Assembly (NCBI GenBank): GCA_918807975.1 | Contig: OU964923.1 | Location: 27,075,235 to 27,139,234, forward strand | Reading direction: 5' to 3' | Length of the DNA: 64,000 nt | From: Aplidium turbinatum | Taxonomy: Eukaryota > Chordata > Ascidiacea > Aplousobranchia > Polyclinidae | Part shown: positions 44,701-50,639 of the stretch, in pieces | Layout: each line of letters starts with the position of its first letter | Position numbering within the stretch: position 1 is the first letter of the stretch | Notes under the pieces: model-generated | Seen by the model: only the letters and a program-made list of their open reading frames with translations | Databases searched by the model: none | Told to the model about the DNA's origin: nothing | Translations under genes and position numbers: made by a program

Positions 44701-45486
44701 TCCATGCCATAAACAAGCACGACAGACAACTTTTTGTTTACAAAATTTTTTTTGGTGGTTTGCGACAGATACACCTTTGCCATATCCATTTGGAGTTTTT
44801 TATTATCTACTTTCATAATCTAACGTTCAGTTTTTACGTAATTTTGCGCAAAAAAAAAAAAACTATAATAATCAAGCATACTATTTCGTGACGTAGTATG
44901 ATCTGCAATCATTGATACAACAAATGAATACGCAACAGCTTTACTATTTAATTTTTGTATCTTGTGTACCAGCAAACATTTATATCTAGGAATGGCCCAT
45001 TTTGTGACTGTAAGGACACAACCAAGTACATCGTAGCAAATGAGGCTTTGTAAATTTGCAGACTATATACGACAGACTATAATACTAGAAAAATATGCAT
45101 CTTTCTACACTTGAAGCTTAGTTGATGAGAAGTAAAACTTCCTAACACTCGCTATTCTTTTCTTTTCAGAGAAGGCAGAATATGACGATAAGTGTTCACG
45201 TTTGAATGGTAAATGGACAGAGTTCTTTGACATTGATGATCCTTCTTCTTCAACGGACGGATGTGATTGTGAATTGTTGTCCTCAATAAGAGCTATAGAT
45301 TCTTCAGTGTGTCAGTTTCCAGTAGCGATTGATGCTCGCCTGCTTAACAATGCAAATTATACCACTGCTCATCAAATAGTTGACTTAAGTCTTTCAGAAG
45401 GCTTCAGTTGTCGCAACAGCCAACAACAACCCCCGGCCACATGTCAAGATTATAAAGTTCGATTTTGTTGCACGAAGGAAAAGTAA
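5676..45486 (+). CDS. Secreted multi-TSP1, EGF-like, WxxW-repeat protein (whole gene model)
   Basis: Exons were chained by splice signals and phase: signal peptide; Arg-run plus two TSP1-like modules; ten 56-residue TSP1 modules; one TSP1 over two exons; TSP1 plus EGF-like; six WxxW (mucin/CILP-type) domains. All introns up to the second half of the split TSP1 agree in phase. The six WxxW exons are phase 1-1 and join to each other. The product would be an extracellular matrix or mucus component of about 1,400 residues. Weak link: the TSP1/EGF exon has an in-frame TAG at 33691-33693 and no phase-1 donor, so the TSP1 and WxxW halves may be separate transcripts, or this allele may be broken. Gene identity is not known to me; the TSP1-then-WxxW order recalls vertebrate CILP. 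Confidence 0.75.
5888..6574 (+). repeat. Left inverted arm of the Academ-like element
   Basis: It is the reverse complement of 8965-9648 with few differences. Its inner about 150 bases are an antisense copy of the transposase C-terminus, so the arm was extended by copying the right end over the left. The original transposase N-terminus is absent. Confidence 0.85.
6575..9068 (+). pseudogene. Academ-like transposase, N-terminally truncated and frameshifted
   Basis: Coding similarity runs over four segments in shifting frames (to about 7030; 7030-7300; 7300-7980; 7980-9068), so about three frameshifts. The last segment is intact to its stop. It carries acidic clusters of a FEN/PIN-like nuclease (GDADYDIV, GEDTDLLILL, and HAFTGCDTTSRIFGIG) and ends with a Cys8 cluster (CNCTIACTTRRCTCR, then CTSACGQC). 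The first residues of the 5' segment come from the inverted arm, not from the original gene. Proteins with this layout are common and often unnamed in cnidarians, molluscs and ascidians. Confidence 0.75.
8965..9648 (+). repeat. Right inverted arm of the Academ-like element
   Basis: Partner of 5888-6574. It contains the native 3' end of the transposase reading frame (to 9068) and the 3' non-coding terminus, so this is the original side of the duplication. Confidence 0.85.
9655..9770. repeat. Dispersed repeat fragment
   Basis: The start (GCCCGGTTCCAGTGAGATCC, then a CACTATATCCAAGAATACGC run) resembles 41757-41850. No ends were defined. Confidence 0.5.
9780..9845 (+). repeat. (CTT)n microsatellite
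   Basis: About twenty uninterrupted CTT units, directly visible, inside intron 1. Confidence 0.97.
10160..10450. repeat. Degenerate CAGTTGTCACTTGCT-type minisatellite
   Basis: Words such as CACTTGCTCAGTTGTC, CTTGATCAGTT, CTTGCTGACTTG and GACTTGCTTGG recur loosely over 290 bases of intron 1. It reads as an old tandem array; no function is suggested. Confidence 0.4.
10868..11185 (+). CDS. Exon 2: Arg run and two TSP1-like modules
   Basis: The exon follows TTTCATTCAG and ends before GTAAGTG; its 318 bases are phase 2-2. It begins with five Arg codons from an AGA microsatellite, then YCPQHNCSWIYKPCTRSCGG, a first TSP1-like module. A second follows (CVWSEWSLWDDECPVSCGGG, then RSRSTLVKEFCGG). The Arg run just after the signal peptide could be a convertase site or heparin contact; this is inference. 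Because AG recurs every three bases at the acceptor, alternative acceptors would only change the Arg count. Confidence 0.78.
11325..11468. mobile_element. Small hAT-type MITE in intron 2
   Basis: CAGTGGCGGCTTGTGGC at the left is complementary to the degenerate GAGCGAGCCGCCGATA at the right. The flanking octamers CTCTACGT (11317-11324) and TTCTACGT (11469-11476) match at seven of eight bases. Confidence 0.72.
11477..12193. other. Intron 2 sequence, no gene
   Basis: AT-rich intron. From about 12050 it becomes the intron motif shared by all array units (TATTGATCGGTGTCGAATAG), so the array's upstream intron begins here and is then interrupted by a hAT. Confidence 0.6.
12936..13160 (-). pseudogene. 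hAT dimerisation-domain fragment (inner element)
   Basis: The minus-strand frame reads STHVERCFSLLKIILDEWRT followed by LETLVRVSLDG, the hAT C-terminal dimerisation motif. The reading is open to a stop at 12936, but the catalytic domain is not present upstream, so it is a remnant. Confidence 0.7.
13707..14481 (-). mobile_element. Third hAT, a different family, inside the inner element
   Basis: Inverted ends GCTTGCCAT and ATGGCAAGC are followed inward by CCGGGAC-type tracts. The sequence is absent at the same place in the outer copy, which proves insertion. Flanking target sequences are similar (ATTATAACATAG/ATAATAACATAG) but no clean 8-bp duplication was fixed. The minus-strand piece 14112-13867 encodes the hAT dimerisation domain (PGTSAPVEQIFSIMNNMWSD). 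Confidence 0.75.
14874..15000 (+). mobile_element. 127-base retroposon-like insert with a hammerhead-like core
   Basis: It is flanked by a perfect 12-bp direct repeat TATTTCAATGAT (14862-14873 and 15001-15012) and is missing from the inner sister copy. It contains CTGACGA, a five-pair GCACT/AGTGC hairpin and GAAA (14914-14939), and outside that a possible CAGAA/TTCTG pairing that would form stem I. The length of the target duplication suits retroposition, for example of a Penelope-like element end. Confidence 0.6.
15864..16031 (+). CDS. Exon 3: TSP1 array module 1
   Basis: The acceptor is AATCATCACAG and the donor CAAAG|GTAATG. The 168 bases (56 codons, phase 2-2) encode a complete TSP1 module (CVWNNWGKYGDCSKTCGGGN, then QKRTRKIARQASCNGAQC). 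Trp-x-x-Trp is reduced to W-x-x-W-x-x-Y, and there are the two canonical CGGG and CNGAQC cysteine clusters. This module has Lys where most others have Thr in RTRTIAR. Confidence 0.85.
16720..16887 (+). CDS. Exon 4: TSP1 array module 2
   Basis: Same acceptor, donor and phase as module 1; the sequence is NDWGKYGDCSKTCGGGNQ then RTRTIAR. It is 856 bases from module 1 (short unit) and has no stop or frameshift. Confidence 0.85.
17319..17934. mobile_element. piggyBac-type MITE, copy 1
   Basis: TTAA at 17315-17318 and 17935-17938 flanks CCCTATCT and AGATAGGG ends, the hallmark of piggyBac insertion. The 616-base body is AT-rich with no coding potential. It lies in the intron after module 2 and distinguishes long from short array units. 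Confidence 0.85.
18150..18317 (+). CDS. Exon 5: TSP1 array module 3
   Basis: An intact 56-codon module reading NDWGNYRDCSKTCGGGKQ. It differs from its neighbours at KYG to NYR and N to K. The donor is CAAAG|GTAATG. Confidence 0.85.
19008..19175 (+). CDS. Exon 6: TSP1 array module 4
   Basis: Intact module with CCAIDCVWNDW (Val to Ile) and the GGGKQ form. The donor is CAAAG|GTACTG. It is 858 bases from module 3, another short unit. Confidence 0.85.
19601..20195. mobile_element. piggyBac-type MITE, copy 2
   Basis: Flanked by TTAA (19597-19600, 20196-20199) with the same ends as copy 1 (right end AGATAAGG). Near-identical to copy 1, so it was multiplied with the array rather than inserted independently. 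Confidence 0.82.
20410..20577 (+). CDS. Exon 7: TSP1 array module 5
   Basis: Intact module, GGGKQ form, with ARQSSCNGAQC (Ala to Ser). Its donor and the next bases are repeated after the large insertion that follows: a second CAAAG|GTAATA lies at 21763, so the splice signal exists twice. Confidence 0.83.
20589..21757. mobile_element. GC-rich insertion of unknown kind at the exon 7 donor
   Basis: Flanked by ACAAAGGTAATGAAAAG (20572-20588) and ACAAAGGTAATAAAAG (21758-21773), a direct repeat of about 16 bases not present in the other introns. It is much richer in GC than its surroundings. The word GACACGTGTTTCGCCC, with a GGCTCATTAG close by, is of a type seen in SINE-like repeats. Open frames occur on the minus strand but resemble nothing known. 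A retroposed copy is the simplest reading of the long duplication; its source is unrecognised. Confidence 0.6.
21649..21760. repeat. 112-base perfect-ended hairpin MITE
   Basis: TGTGAAGAAGGGGTGTTCT and its exact complement bracket a short body of TTGCT-type repeats. A partial reverse-oriented relative lies at 44265-44335. Confidence 0.8.
22471..22638 (+). CDS. Exon 8: TSP1 array module 6
   Basis: Intact module, GGGNQ form, synonymous change in the first Cys codon (TGT). Donor CAAAG|GTAATG. Confidence 0.85.
23133..23662. mobile_element. piggyBac-type MITE, copy 3, left end deleted
   Basis: The right AGATAGGG end and TTAA (23663-23666) remain, but roughly the first 100 bases are missing; the join reads CACTTTAATTGGAGC. 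Confidence 0.78.
23883..24050 (+). CDS. Exon 9: TSP1 array module 7
   Basis: Intact module with CIWNDW (Val to Ile) and GSLEEQ (Phe to Leu). The donor CAAAG|GTAAAG is slightly different from the others. Confidence 0.84.
24508..25092. mobile_element. piggyBac-type MITE, copy 4, left end altered
   Basis: Right end AGATAGGG and TTAA at 25093-25096 are intact; the left end is replaced by a divergent join near 24508. Confidence 0.75.
25314..25481 (+). CDS. Exon 10: TSP1 array module 8
   Basis: Intact module, GGGKQ form, donor CAAAG|GTACTG. The following intron holds the 4.6-kb foldback element. Confidence 0.85.
27400..27760 (-). pseudogene. Transposon-borne protein fragment, family unnamed
   Basis: The minus strand reads NLGMKLGDQDKSWVPP and continues open to 27518. 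KLGDQDKSW recalls a family of uncharacterised transposon-linked proteins in invertebrates, but later Cys-rich motifs expected there are not in frame. It is presumably cargo or the broken gene of the surrounding foldback element. Confidence 0.4.
29043..29252 (+). CDS. THAP zinc-finger exon of the P-like element
   Basis: The frame opens MVKKCCVFNCNGNY, continues with FKLPK and RDRWL, and ends VCERHWPENYPTTKV. This gives the C2CH zinc ligands and the Trp and Pro expected of a THAP domain. It binds the element's own DNA in P elements. A TGA follows the domain at 29250-29252, so further transposase sequence would need splicing. Confidence 0.88.
   Translation: MVKKCCVFNCNGNYSEENKVAVFKLPKCEPERDRWLATIPRDNISDSKDNFVCERHWPENYPTTKVTLL
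29253..29521 (+). pseudogene. Residual P-like transposase sequence after the THAP domain
   Basis: Another frame remains open from 29210 to 29521 (FRAHQTLVFQCKEF, then NLSFGAFHSGVKC). It lies at the place of the transposase body but is far shorter than the expected several hundred residues. I do not recognise catalytic residues in it. Confidence 0.4.
30809..30976 (+). CDS. Exon 11: TSP1 array module 9
   Basis: Intact module, GGGKQ form, with ECNTKCC in place of KCNTKCC at the start. The acceptor is AATCATCACAG and the donor CAAAG|GTACTG. Confidence 0.84.
31466..31631. mobile_element. piggyBac-type MITE, copy 5, internal fragment
   Basis: Only about 165 bases of the MITE interior remain, joined directly to the unit's intron sequence at 31631; both ends are lost. 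Confidence 0.7.
32026..32193 (+). CDS. Exon 12: TSP1 array module 10 (divergent)
   Basis: Intact 56-codon module with changes clustered in the middle: NNWGNYGECSKSCGAGNQ then RNRTIAR. The flanks are array-like, but the 3' intron is unrelated to the units, so this is the array's downstream edge. Confidence 0.84.
32548..32633 (+). CDS. Exon 13: first half of a split TSP1 module
   Basis: After CTTACTTCAG the frame reads CPVDCIWNDWEEWSNCSKPC and ends GGAACTG|GTAACT in phase 1. Reading through the donor meets an immediate TAG, which supports the splice. It is phase-compatible with exon 12 and exon 14. Confidence 0.78.
32888..32995 (+). CDS. Exon 14: second half of the split TSP1 module
   Basis: Acceptor CAACTTTAG, donor CAAAG|GTAAAG; 108 bases, phase 1-1. 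The sequence GNETAIRSYAVNSTCGGHTC then KQRSCNEFSC supplies the last four cysteines of the module begun in exon 13. Confidence 0.78.
33554..33789 (+). CDS. Exon 15: TSP1 plus EGF-like module, with an in-frame TAG
   Basis: After TTTTTCGCTTAAG the frame reads DCEVTEWMEWSNCSPPC and HACGGDPCPSVLW (TSP1). A TAG at 33691-33693 follows, and then in the same frame PCNRFCYNGGVMDDRG and CICPPYWEGDCC (EGF-like). One base change (CAG to TAG) would explain it. The only visible donor, ACA|GTTTTT, is weak and in phase 0, while the next WxxW exon needs phase 1. Either this allele is broken, or the transcript ends or splices differently here. Confidence 0.6.
33862..34012 (+). repeat. tRNA-derived SINE, family 1, second copy
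   Basis: A-box-like TTGAGTGGTGAGAGC and B-box GGTTCAGCACC (33909-33919) are followed by a tail shared with the SINE at 5060-5467 (AAGAGCA, then ACACAAAAATTGGCTTC). Confidence 0.6.
34250..35802 (+). mobile_element. Polinton/Maverick fossil (protein-primed DNA polymerase B part)
   Basis: Stretches resembling the family B, protein-primed DNA polymerase of Polintons are spread over this segment. It is broken, with several breaks, and most of the element is missing: no integrase, capsid or packaging ATPase part was recognised and no terminal repeats were found. It lies between the TSP1 and WxxW parts of the host gene. The right limit is set by the duplicated flank shared with 62370 onward. The level of decay suggests an old insertion. 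Confidence 0.75.
35803..36535 (+). repeat. Segmental duplication, copy A of the WxxW-1 exon region (partner 62370-63410)
   Basis: Exon and both intron flanks match 62370-63410 collinearly. The partner carries an extra foldback, and this copy is followed by a SINE. Confidence 0.85.
35957..36244 (+). CDS. WxxW domain exon 1
   Basis: Acceptor CTGCTTCAG, donor CAAAAA|GTAAGT; 288 bases, phase 1-1. The domain has WTDYFDGDDPTGRGDFETLD, conserved Cys residues (EEICSNPTA), and the ending CRDYEVRFCCPK. This is the Mucin2_WxxW (PF13330) pattern. An almost identical exon lies at 62507-62794. Confidence 0.85.
36536..36808 (-). repeat. tRNA-derived SINE, family 2, minus strand, 5' truncated
   Basis: Reverse complement of 47767-48060 over most of its length (shared CAAGGCTTTGTCAGTC and GCCGCGCCCGGCTCAAGATC). 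The A box is cut off. Confidence 0.8.
36940..37221 (+). CDS. WxxW domain exon 2
   Basis: Acceptor TTTTGCATAG, donor CCAAAG|GTGAGT; 282 bases, phase 1-1. It reads ECVNGEWTSFLDSDDPTGRC with CDCELL in place of GDFET, giving two extra Cys, and ends CDDFEIRLCCPK. Exon 6 has the same CDCELL variant, so WxxW domains come in two sub-types. Confidence 0.86.
37370..37700 (-). mobile_element. 5'-truncated LINE 3' fragment
   Basis: The minus strand encodes a LINE C-terminus (RLLTGVGRYGADMLRWALAE, then CECDEMRTAAHIIKDC) and ends in ACACGAGAAAAGAAG, the tail seen in the other LINE copies. It has frameshifts near its end. Confidence 0.75.
37814..38104 (+). CDS. WxxW domain exon 3
   Basis: Acceptor TTTCCCATTGCAG, donor CCGAAAA|GTGAGA; 291 bases, phase 1-1. 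It reads CGPNDWTAWLNCDTPSGLGD, a strict W-x-x-W form, and ends CRDFTVRFCCPK. It is the only copy in this gene with W rather than F or Y at the fourth place. Confidence 0.86.
38105..38868. other. Intron, with a hammerhead-like core at 38429-38456
   Basis: No gene. At 38429 CTGAAGA is followed by a perfect GACATC/GATGTC hairpin and GAAA, then ACTTTCG as in the motif at 1623. An AATAAA-like tail (TAATAAACTTGAAG) follows, as in a retroposon 3' end. Confidence 0.5.
38877..39995 (+). mobile_element. 5'-truncated LINE with 11-bp target duplication
   Basis: AACGTATAGTC is repeated at 38866-38876 and 39996-40006. It encodes the end of a reverse transcriptase (SQDMKTLSAYLQNWRLKLSE, then RYFGVTLDRSLTYRHH) and the C-terminal domain with LSRLRTGVGIF, then SCECGAEEQTADHIINDC. 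One frameshift lies near 39220. It ends CACACGACGATGACG. The clade is probably near I/Nimb or Jockey; the tail type is the main hint. Confidence 0.88.
40727..40926 (-). mobile_element. LINE 3' fragment, minus strand
   Basis: The reverse complement matches the last 200 bases of 38877-39995 and ends with ATACGACGACGACGACGACC, the family's (GAC)n-type tail. Confidence 0.75.
41416..41703 (+). CDS. WxxW domain exon 4
   Basis: Acceptor TGTTTATTACAG, donor CCCCAC|GTAAGT; 288 bases, phase 1-1. It reads ECTNGKWTDYFDSDDPTGQG then DFETISSLKK, and ends CGDYEVRFCCPP. Confidence 0.87.
41757..42075. repeat. Dispersed repeat fragment and (TATCG)-type simple repeat
   Basis: The start resembles 9655-9770. 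41990-42070 is a patchwork of TATCGTATCATA units. Confidence 0.6.
42218..42246 (+). other. Hammerhead-like core motif
   Basis: CTGAAGA, a GAAAAC/GTTTTT hairpin and GAAA, within intron sequence. Outer stems are not evident. Confidence 0.35.
42247..43740. other. Intron with an internal direct duplication
   Basis: 42905-43020 and 43275-43400 share TTTGACCG, GAATGGTATTT-like and GTCCGTTTTA words in the same order, a diverged tandem copy of about 120 bases. No coding content. Confidence 0.5.
43752..44030 (+). CDS. WxxW domain exon 5
   Basis: Acceptor GATTTTACACAG, donor TGTCCAG|GTATAT; 279 bases, phase 1-1. It reads KCIDGRWTDFFNVDSPNEGG and ends CCDYKVRYCCPG. The linker before the domain is short. 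Confidence 0.86.
44265..44335 (-). repeat. Partial copy of the hairpin MITE at 21649-21760
   Basis: TGTGAAGAAAGGGGCGTTCT followed by CAGCACAAGGCTGA, in reverse orientation relative to the other copy; one end is lost. Confidence 0.65.
45170..45486 (+). CDS. WxxW domain exon 6 with the stop codon
   Basis: Acceptor TTTTCTTTTCAG. It reads KCSRLNGKWTEFFDIDDPSS, has the CDCELL variant, and ends CQDYKVRFCCTKEK then TAA at 45484-45486. The stop lies where the other exons have their donor, so this is the terminal exon. A possible AATAAA poly(A) signal is at 45877-45882. Confidence 0.88.
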
Positions 45487-47766
45487 AAGGAAGAGGAGAT
45501 GGCGGAGGTGTAAGAAGTAACATGACTATGGTTTAACTCTATATTTTCCGGGTGGAGCTGATTTGTCGTTTTATCTTTAAAACCAAAAGTGGCAATGATA
45601 ATACGTAGGCTACATTTCATCCAAAACCTATTTTTTTTCCAATGAAGTAGCCTAAAAGTTCAGAGGTCCCTTGCAAAAAGCAAGCAAATTTTCTTACCAG
45701 GTATCGACTTTTTTATCAAAATGCGTTGAGTGAATTTCATGATTTCAACGCAAACGCTGATCCTGTCAATTTACTAAATGAGTGACATCAAATATAGTTG
45801 CTACTTTGTAAAATATCTAAAGTCTGTTTCACCCTGAAAGGGGATCATCAGAAGGTTCTGAAAAATATGCTAAAACAATAAAGCAGTAGCCTAATACTTA
45901 AAAAGATATTAAACGTTATAATCTTGATTCAATCTGCAAAACAAACCCTCAGAATTAGAAAGGGCTGCCACCAGCAAAAGCTTCAGTTAATTAGTGTTAA
46001 ACTTCTTGAATCTAATGCAAAAATTATGTGCACAGGTTTGTAAGTAAGTAATGTGCTTGAGACATGTCCCAGTGCACGATATGAGTTAAAACTAAGTCCT
46101 TTGATCACAGTGAAGAACCAAGTAATTAGTAAAAATTGGATTACCGGTATGGTATCATTTTAATACATTTGCTGTTTCAAGATAATAGCTATTCGTCATA
46201 TTCAAATGTGAAAACTGCATTGAAAACTGAAGAATACCCCCTAAAACTGAAGCGGTTACGTTTTGCTTATTTTGATGTGATAATCTCAAATACACATTAC
46301 CTTCTTTTAATCATTAGAAAGAGTACGTCAAAACCTTTCATAAGATACTTTGCATGAAAAATTCAAGAATAGACTTTTTATCGGTCAAAGTTGCGTCACG
46401 GATGAGTGATTACATAAACGTAGATTTAGAAAAAAAGTGTAGTAAACTATTCAACTGTGACAAAAGTATCTTGAAATTTGCATAGAACACTTATGAAGCA
46501 CCAGCAACAAGTTGATCAAATTCCATATTTATAAAATGAAAACGTCGTCTGTGGTAACAGTTTAAAAATTTCCTTTAAATTTTTATTTTTAATTTCATGC
46601 TTGAGTGATGAAAATTTAGAGAATGAAAATTTTTCAGTTATTTTATTTAAACTCCATAGTCTTTTGCATTGGAATGTGCATGTAGTCAAAGATAAAGTCC
46701 CAACAGATTGTGCTGTCGTTTGATGTTTATGATTCGGATTCACAACCTGTGGTTTGAAACAATTTCAGGCCCCTTTTCTAAAAAAATAAAGATCTCTATG
46801 ATCTCGACCCAGTAGTGAATTTCGGAGGAGGGAAGGCGAGATGGTGCTCACACGCCTTATAGGTTACGCTTTTTTTTCGTTTCTTATAAGATCATGTTCA
46901 GAGTGCGATAATTTTTGTTTAAAGTACCATAATAAGTTGCATTCGATATTTAAACTTTCACAAAAAGGCTCGATTTATGTTTTAATCTGAAAACATTGCC
47001 TGTTAATCAAACTATTATAGTTTTTACTTATCCGTTAAGGCCTACCATCATGCTTTTAATATTCACATATCTAATAATTCAATCCAAAAGTACAGTGACA
47101 AACACAAAGACAGTGAGGATATATGTTTCACCAACAGATAGCCTCGGCTACCTTAAACCTTGGTCAGACTATGAAGCAGCATTACGCTACTTTTGATAAA
47201 AAAAAGTCAAGTTATGTTGAACGCTTCCCTCCCCCAGTAAAAAATCCTGTGTATGCGATTGATCGTGCCCTCAATACGGGTGGTTCATTGATGGATTGAG
47301 TAAGCTAACAACATTGTCTACGGCTCTACGCAAAACATCCTATATGCGACATCGAATATTATGTCACATTTTTTGTTTTCATTACAAAATCTATCTAAAC
47401 GAGTAAACTAGTTGCTGCAAACTAAATCGTCAATGCAAGCTGAGTATAGTAGGCTAATCTTGCACAATATGACTTACTGGTTACTATTAGCAAATAGCCG
47501 TTTTTCAATTCGTTTTCAATTTGAAAAAACAAATTGAATGCCCCCCTTGAGAAAATTCTGCGTAAGCCATTGACCATGGTCGTTTCGTTCACAAACAAGC
47601 AAACTTGAAAATCGACATACTGTATCACGGAGAAAATATCCCAAGAAAACTTGTGAACAACAATAGTTCATCGGAGGTCTCCACACAGCTATATAGTATG
47701 TTGAAATTGTTTCTGTTTTACATATATACGGTACGGTAATTTTTTTTTGACTATGTTCGAATCGCC
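45487..47766. other. Downstream region without a recognised gene
   Basis: The 3' untranslated region probably runs to about 45.9 kb. A repeat piece on the minus strand (45813-45870) reads TATTTTTCAG followed by AACCTTCTGATGATCC and carries a hammerhead-like core (45851-45827). Nothing else recognisable. Confidence 0.5.
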
Positions 47767-48060
47767 CCCTTAGCTTAGTGGTTACGCGCCGCGCCCGGCT
47801 CAAGATCACGCGGTGCAAGTTCGACTCTCGGGATGTGCGCTTGAGCAACGCATTTCAAGACTGCTCTCCATTCAGCGGCACCTAGGGAATGCAATAATTC
47901 CACGGCAACAACACTTCAACAATCGAAAACTTCACTCTGCCAATCTCGGTAAGTGGCCTTGCGTCAAAAGCCTCTACAAGAATACAAAACTACTAGGAAT
48001 AACCGATCAAGGCTTTGTCAGTCCGAGGATAAAGATTTAAAAACCAAACCATGTCTGAAA
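47767..48060 (+). repeat. tRNA-derived SINE, family 2, near full length
   Basis: A-box TTAGCTTAGTGGTTACGC and B-box GTTCGACTC lie in a tRNA-like head, followed by a body shared with 36536-36808 and, in part, 56132-56222. Confidence 0.82.
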
Positions 48061-48584
48061 AATCTTTTCTGTCAAGACAACCCACTGCAATTGTATTACG
48101 ATGCAGCTTGTAACTTACGAGTATGTAATAAATTCCAATTCTTTTTCCACCTCCAAAGACATTCAGAAATGTCACGCGAAATATAACTCAAGTGTACAAA
48201 AGCCTTCTCTTCAATTTTGTGAACTGCAATAATAGTTGTAAAAATGATATTGACTTGCCGTACAATCATATGTTCAAGTAAGTTTCTAATGAAAATATAT
48301 TTTCAGGTTGGCTGAGGATATTTTATAAAAATGATCTAACTGAGTATATAACGACATTCTATATCAATGAAGCAGAAGTTTAAGTTACGGTATACGCAAC
48401 TAATTTGCAAGCTTGAAACTTGAAAAGATACCTTTATATTAGACAACACAATTTAGAAGTTCTTTGCTTTGGGGTTAGTTGCACTACAATAATTCAAACA
48501 ATTTGATTACAATTGCTATTTTTTTTTATCGTAAGCGATATAGCTGAAATAGGTCATGAGCCCAACATGCATGGGCTTCGTTAT

Positions 48585-50590
48585 GGGAAGGTCAGGTTAG
48601 TTGACTCCGCAAAATAGTTGACTCACCGCTAATATCTAACCCAGTGGCTCTCAACCTTTTTCGGCTTACGGCACCCTGCAAACAACCAAATAACTTAGCG
48701 GCACCCACAGTCAAACCAAAAAGTTTCTGCATTAAATAAAAATAATTTTGAAAAGAGTTTTCGCAAAAACAAATCTTACTACAGCTCCGTATCATATCAT
48801 GTACAATTTAATGAAGTTCGTTTCAAACAAAAGCAGTGCGAAATTTGCGCTGAGTTTTAGCGCAAATCCTTTGAATGACTGGGCGCATATTTGATAACGC
48901 TACTCTAATAACTTGCGGCACCCTTGTGAAACGTAAATGGCACCCTTGGGTGTTCTTATGATTCTGGTTAGATATGACTAGTTAGATTCTAACCAGTCAT
49001 ACGTAAAGGAGGAAAAGTTATTCCATTGTTTTATTGGTTACATGACACTAAAAAAATTACATGTCTGAATGCAACAGTTGACGAGTTATGGGAGAAAGTA
49101 TGTTTTTGATTAAAAAAAGTAAATTTTGATATGAGAAGTACGTAGGCTAAGGTCGTATCTATCTCTTAAAATGGATGTATGTATAAAACAATATTTTTCA
49201 CAGGTTATAACTAAAGTATGATGCACATTCTGTATAGTTTTAGTTGGTCTCTTCTCTGCAGAAAATTAGTGGCAGACATTTTTCTGATTAAGCACCGAAA
49301 GGTTAATTGACTCACTGGCAATCGTCCTAGTTGACTCAGTGAGTCAATTGACTCTACAGCAGGTAATATCAGAACATTTCATGTTTTTTGTAAAAATTAA
49401 AGAATAAATAGCTTTTATTCATTGTAATAGCAGATTGGAATGTTGAACTTACAGAAGAAGAAGTTCTTTTATTTTGCATCATCAGCACATGTGAAAAAAA
49501 CATAAAAACAATACAAGATTACAATGTGAGTTAGGTTGTTTGCTGGTGATGATGGGAGTGGCAGAAGGACCAAACTGGTCATCAAGACTGCCACACCCGC
49601 GTGGTGTCATAGCTTATTTGACATGGAACGGTTTCGGAGTTGGACGCAAATATATATTATATAGGCTACAACATAAAAAACAATATACATACGAAATTTA
49701 ACAGTACAGTATGAAAACAGGAATACAAACAGAGAACTTCTTTCAAGGTAAACAAAATATAAATTCTAATAGCCTACTGTAAATCTATTGTATAGCTACA
49801 GTGCTACTCAACTATGGGAAAAAAGCCACGCAAAACTAATAGAGGAGAAATTCCAATACACGTGTTTGAACAAACTGCAAACGCCATGTATGCTGGTACA
49901 CGTGGGCGGACTGCTGCAAAGCAGTTTGGAATAGACCAAAGAACGTATCGACGGTGCAGTATTTAAAAAAAGGGATTCCAAAGGCTCATCAGGCAGCGTA
50001 AAAATGGGATATGGAGAACACAGAAAAATATTCACGGATGAATTGGAGAAAGATTTAGCGGGACACTGCATGAATTTGGTAGAGCAACATCACGGCTTAT
50101 TTATAGATGAAATAAAACTTCTAGATTTTGAGCTTTTTAAACAAAACCAAGTCACTGTTCCCAAAAACTGGTCTGGCAACAAGAAAACAGGAAGAGAGTT
50201 GTTGTGGTCATTTATGAAACGCCATAATTTGCCATTATAAGTAGCCTCTGTTGCCTTTAACACTAGAAGTGCTAAATACATTTTCTTTAATGCCTAACAC
50301 GAATTGTGCAACAATATACGCATTCATGATCTAGCTACCTGTTCAGCATGAATCAACTATTCCATAGGATGAGTAAACTAATCCTCAGCATTGGATTACT
50401 TGACTCAATTTAGTACAAACTTTGAAGCTTCTAAAAATTATACTTGAAAACTCATTATCGCACTGAAACTAGTCGTAGAGTTAGAGTAAAGCGTTCTCCA
50501 TATTTGATGACATTTTCAGCTTGGTAGAAAAAAGCTGTTTGAAATTAGATGCATTTAAGTGAAAAGTGAGTCAACTAAGCTGACTTTCCC
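48585..50590 (+). mobile_element. pogo/Tigger-like transposon, degenerate
   Basis: Ends GGGAAGGTCAGGTTAGTTGA and its near-complement (TTAGCTGACTTTCCC type) are inverted. TTGACTCA recurs at both ends and inside (49310-49345, 50400). A hAT-like sequence beginning CAGTGGCTCTCAACC lies nested near 48642-48965. A TA duplication is not clear. Confidence 0.65.
49814..50240 (+). pseudogene. pogo-like transposase N-terminus
   Basis: From 49814, MGKKPRKTNRGE continues to a pipsqueak-type helix-turn-helix (GRTAAKQFGIDQRTYRR) and stops at 49964. After a shift in an A run, 50004-50240 encodes the CENP-B-type second helix-turn-helix (FTDELEKDLAGHCMNL, then TVPKNWSGNKKTGRELLWSF). The DDE domain is absent. 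Confidence 0.7.
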
Positions 50591-50639
50591 CTCGAGAAGG
50601 GGGCCCCCCACCAATTGGAGTGGGGGTAACTAATGCAAA

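Noticed and set aside
46996-47196. Small membrane-protein-like open frame
   Set aside because: Low-complexity AT-rich coding, no splice or conservation evidence.
47767-47845. A functional tRNA gene (also at 5397-5467 and 33862-33925)
   Set aside because: A and B boxes are present, but the acceptor and anticodon arms do not pair properly and each is fused to a repeated body, so these are SINE heads.
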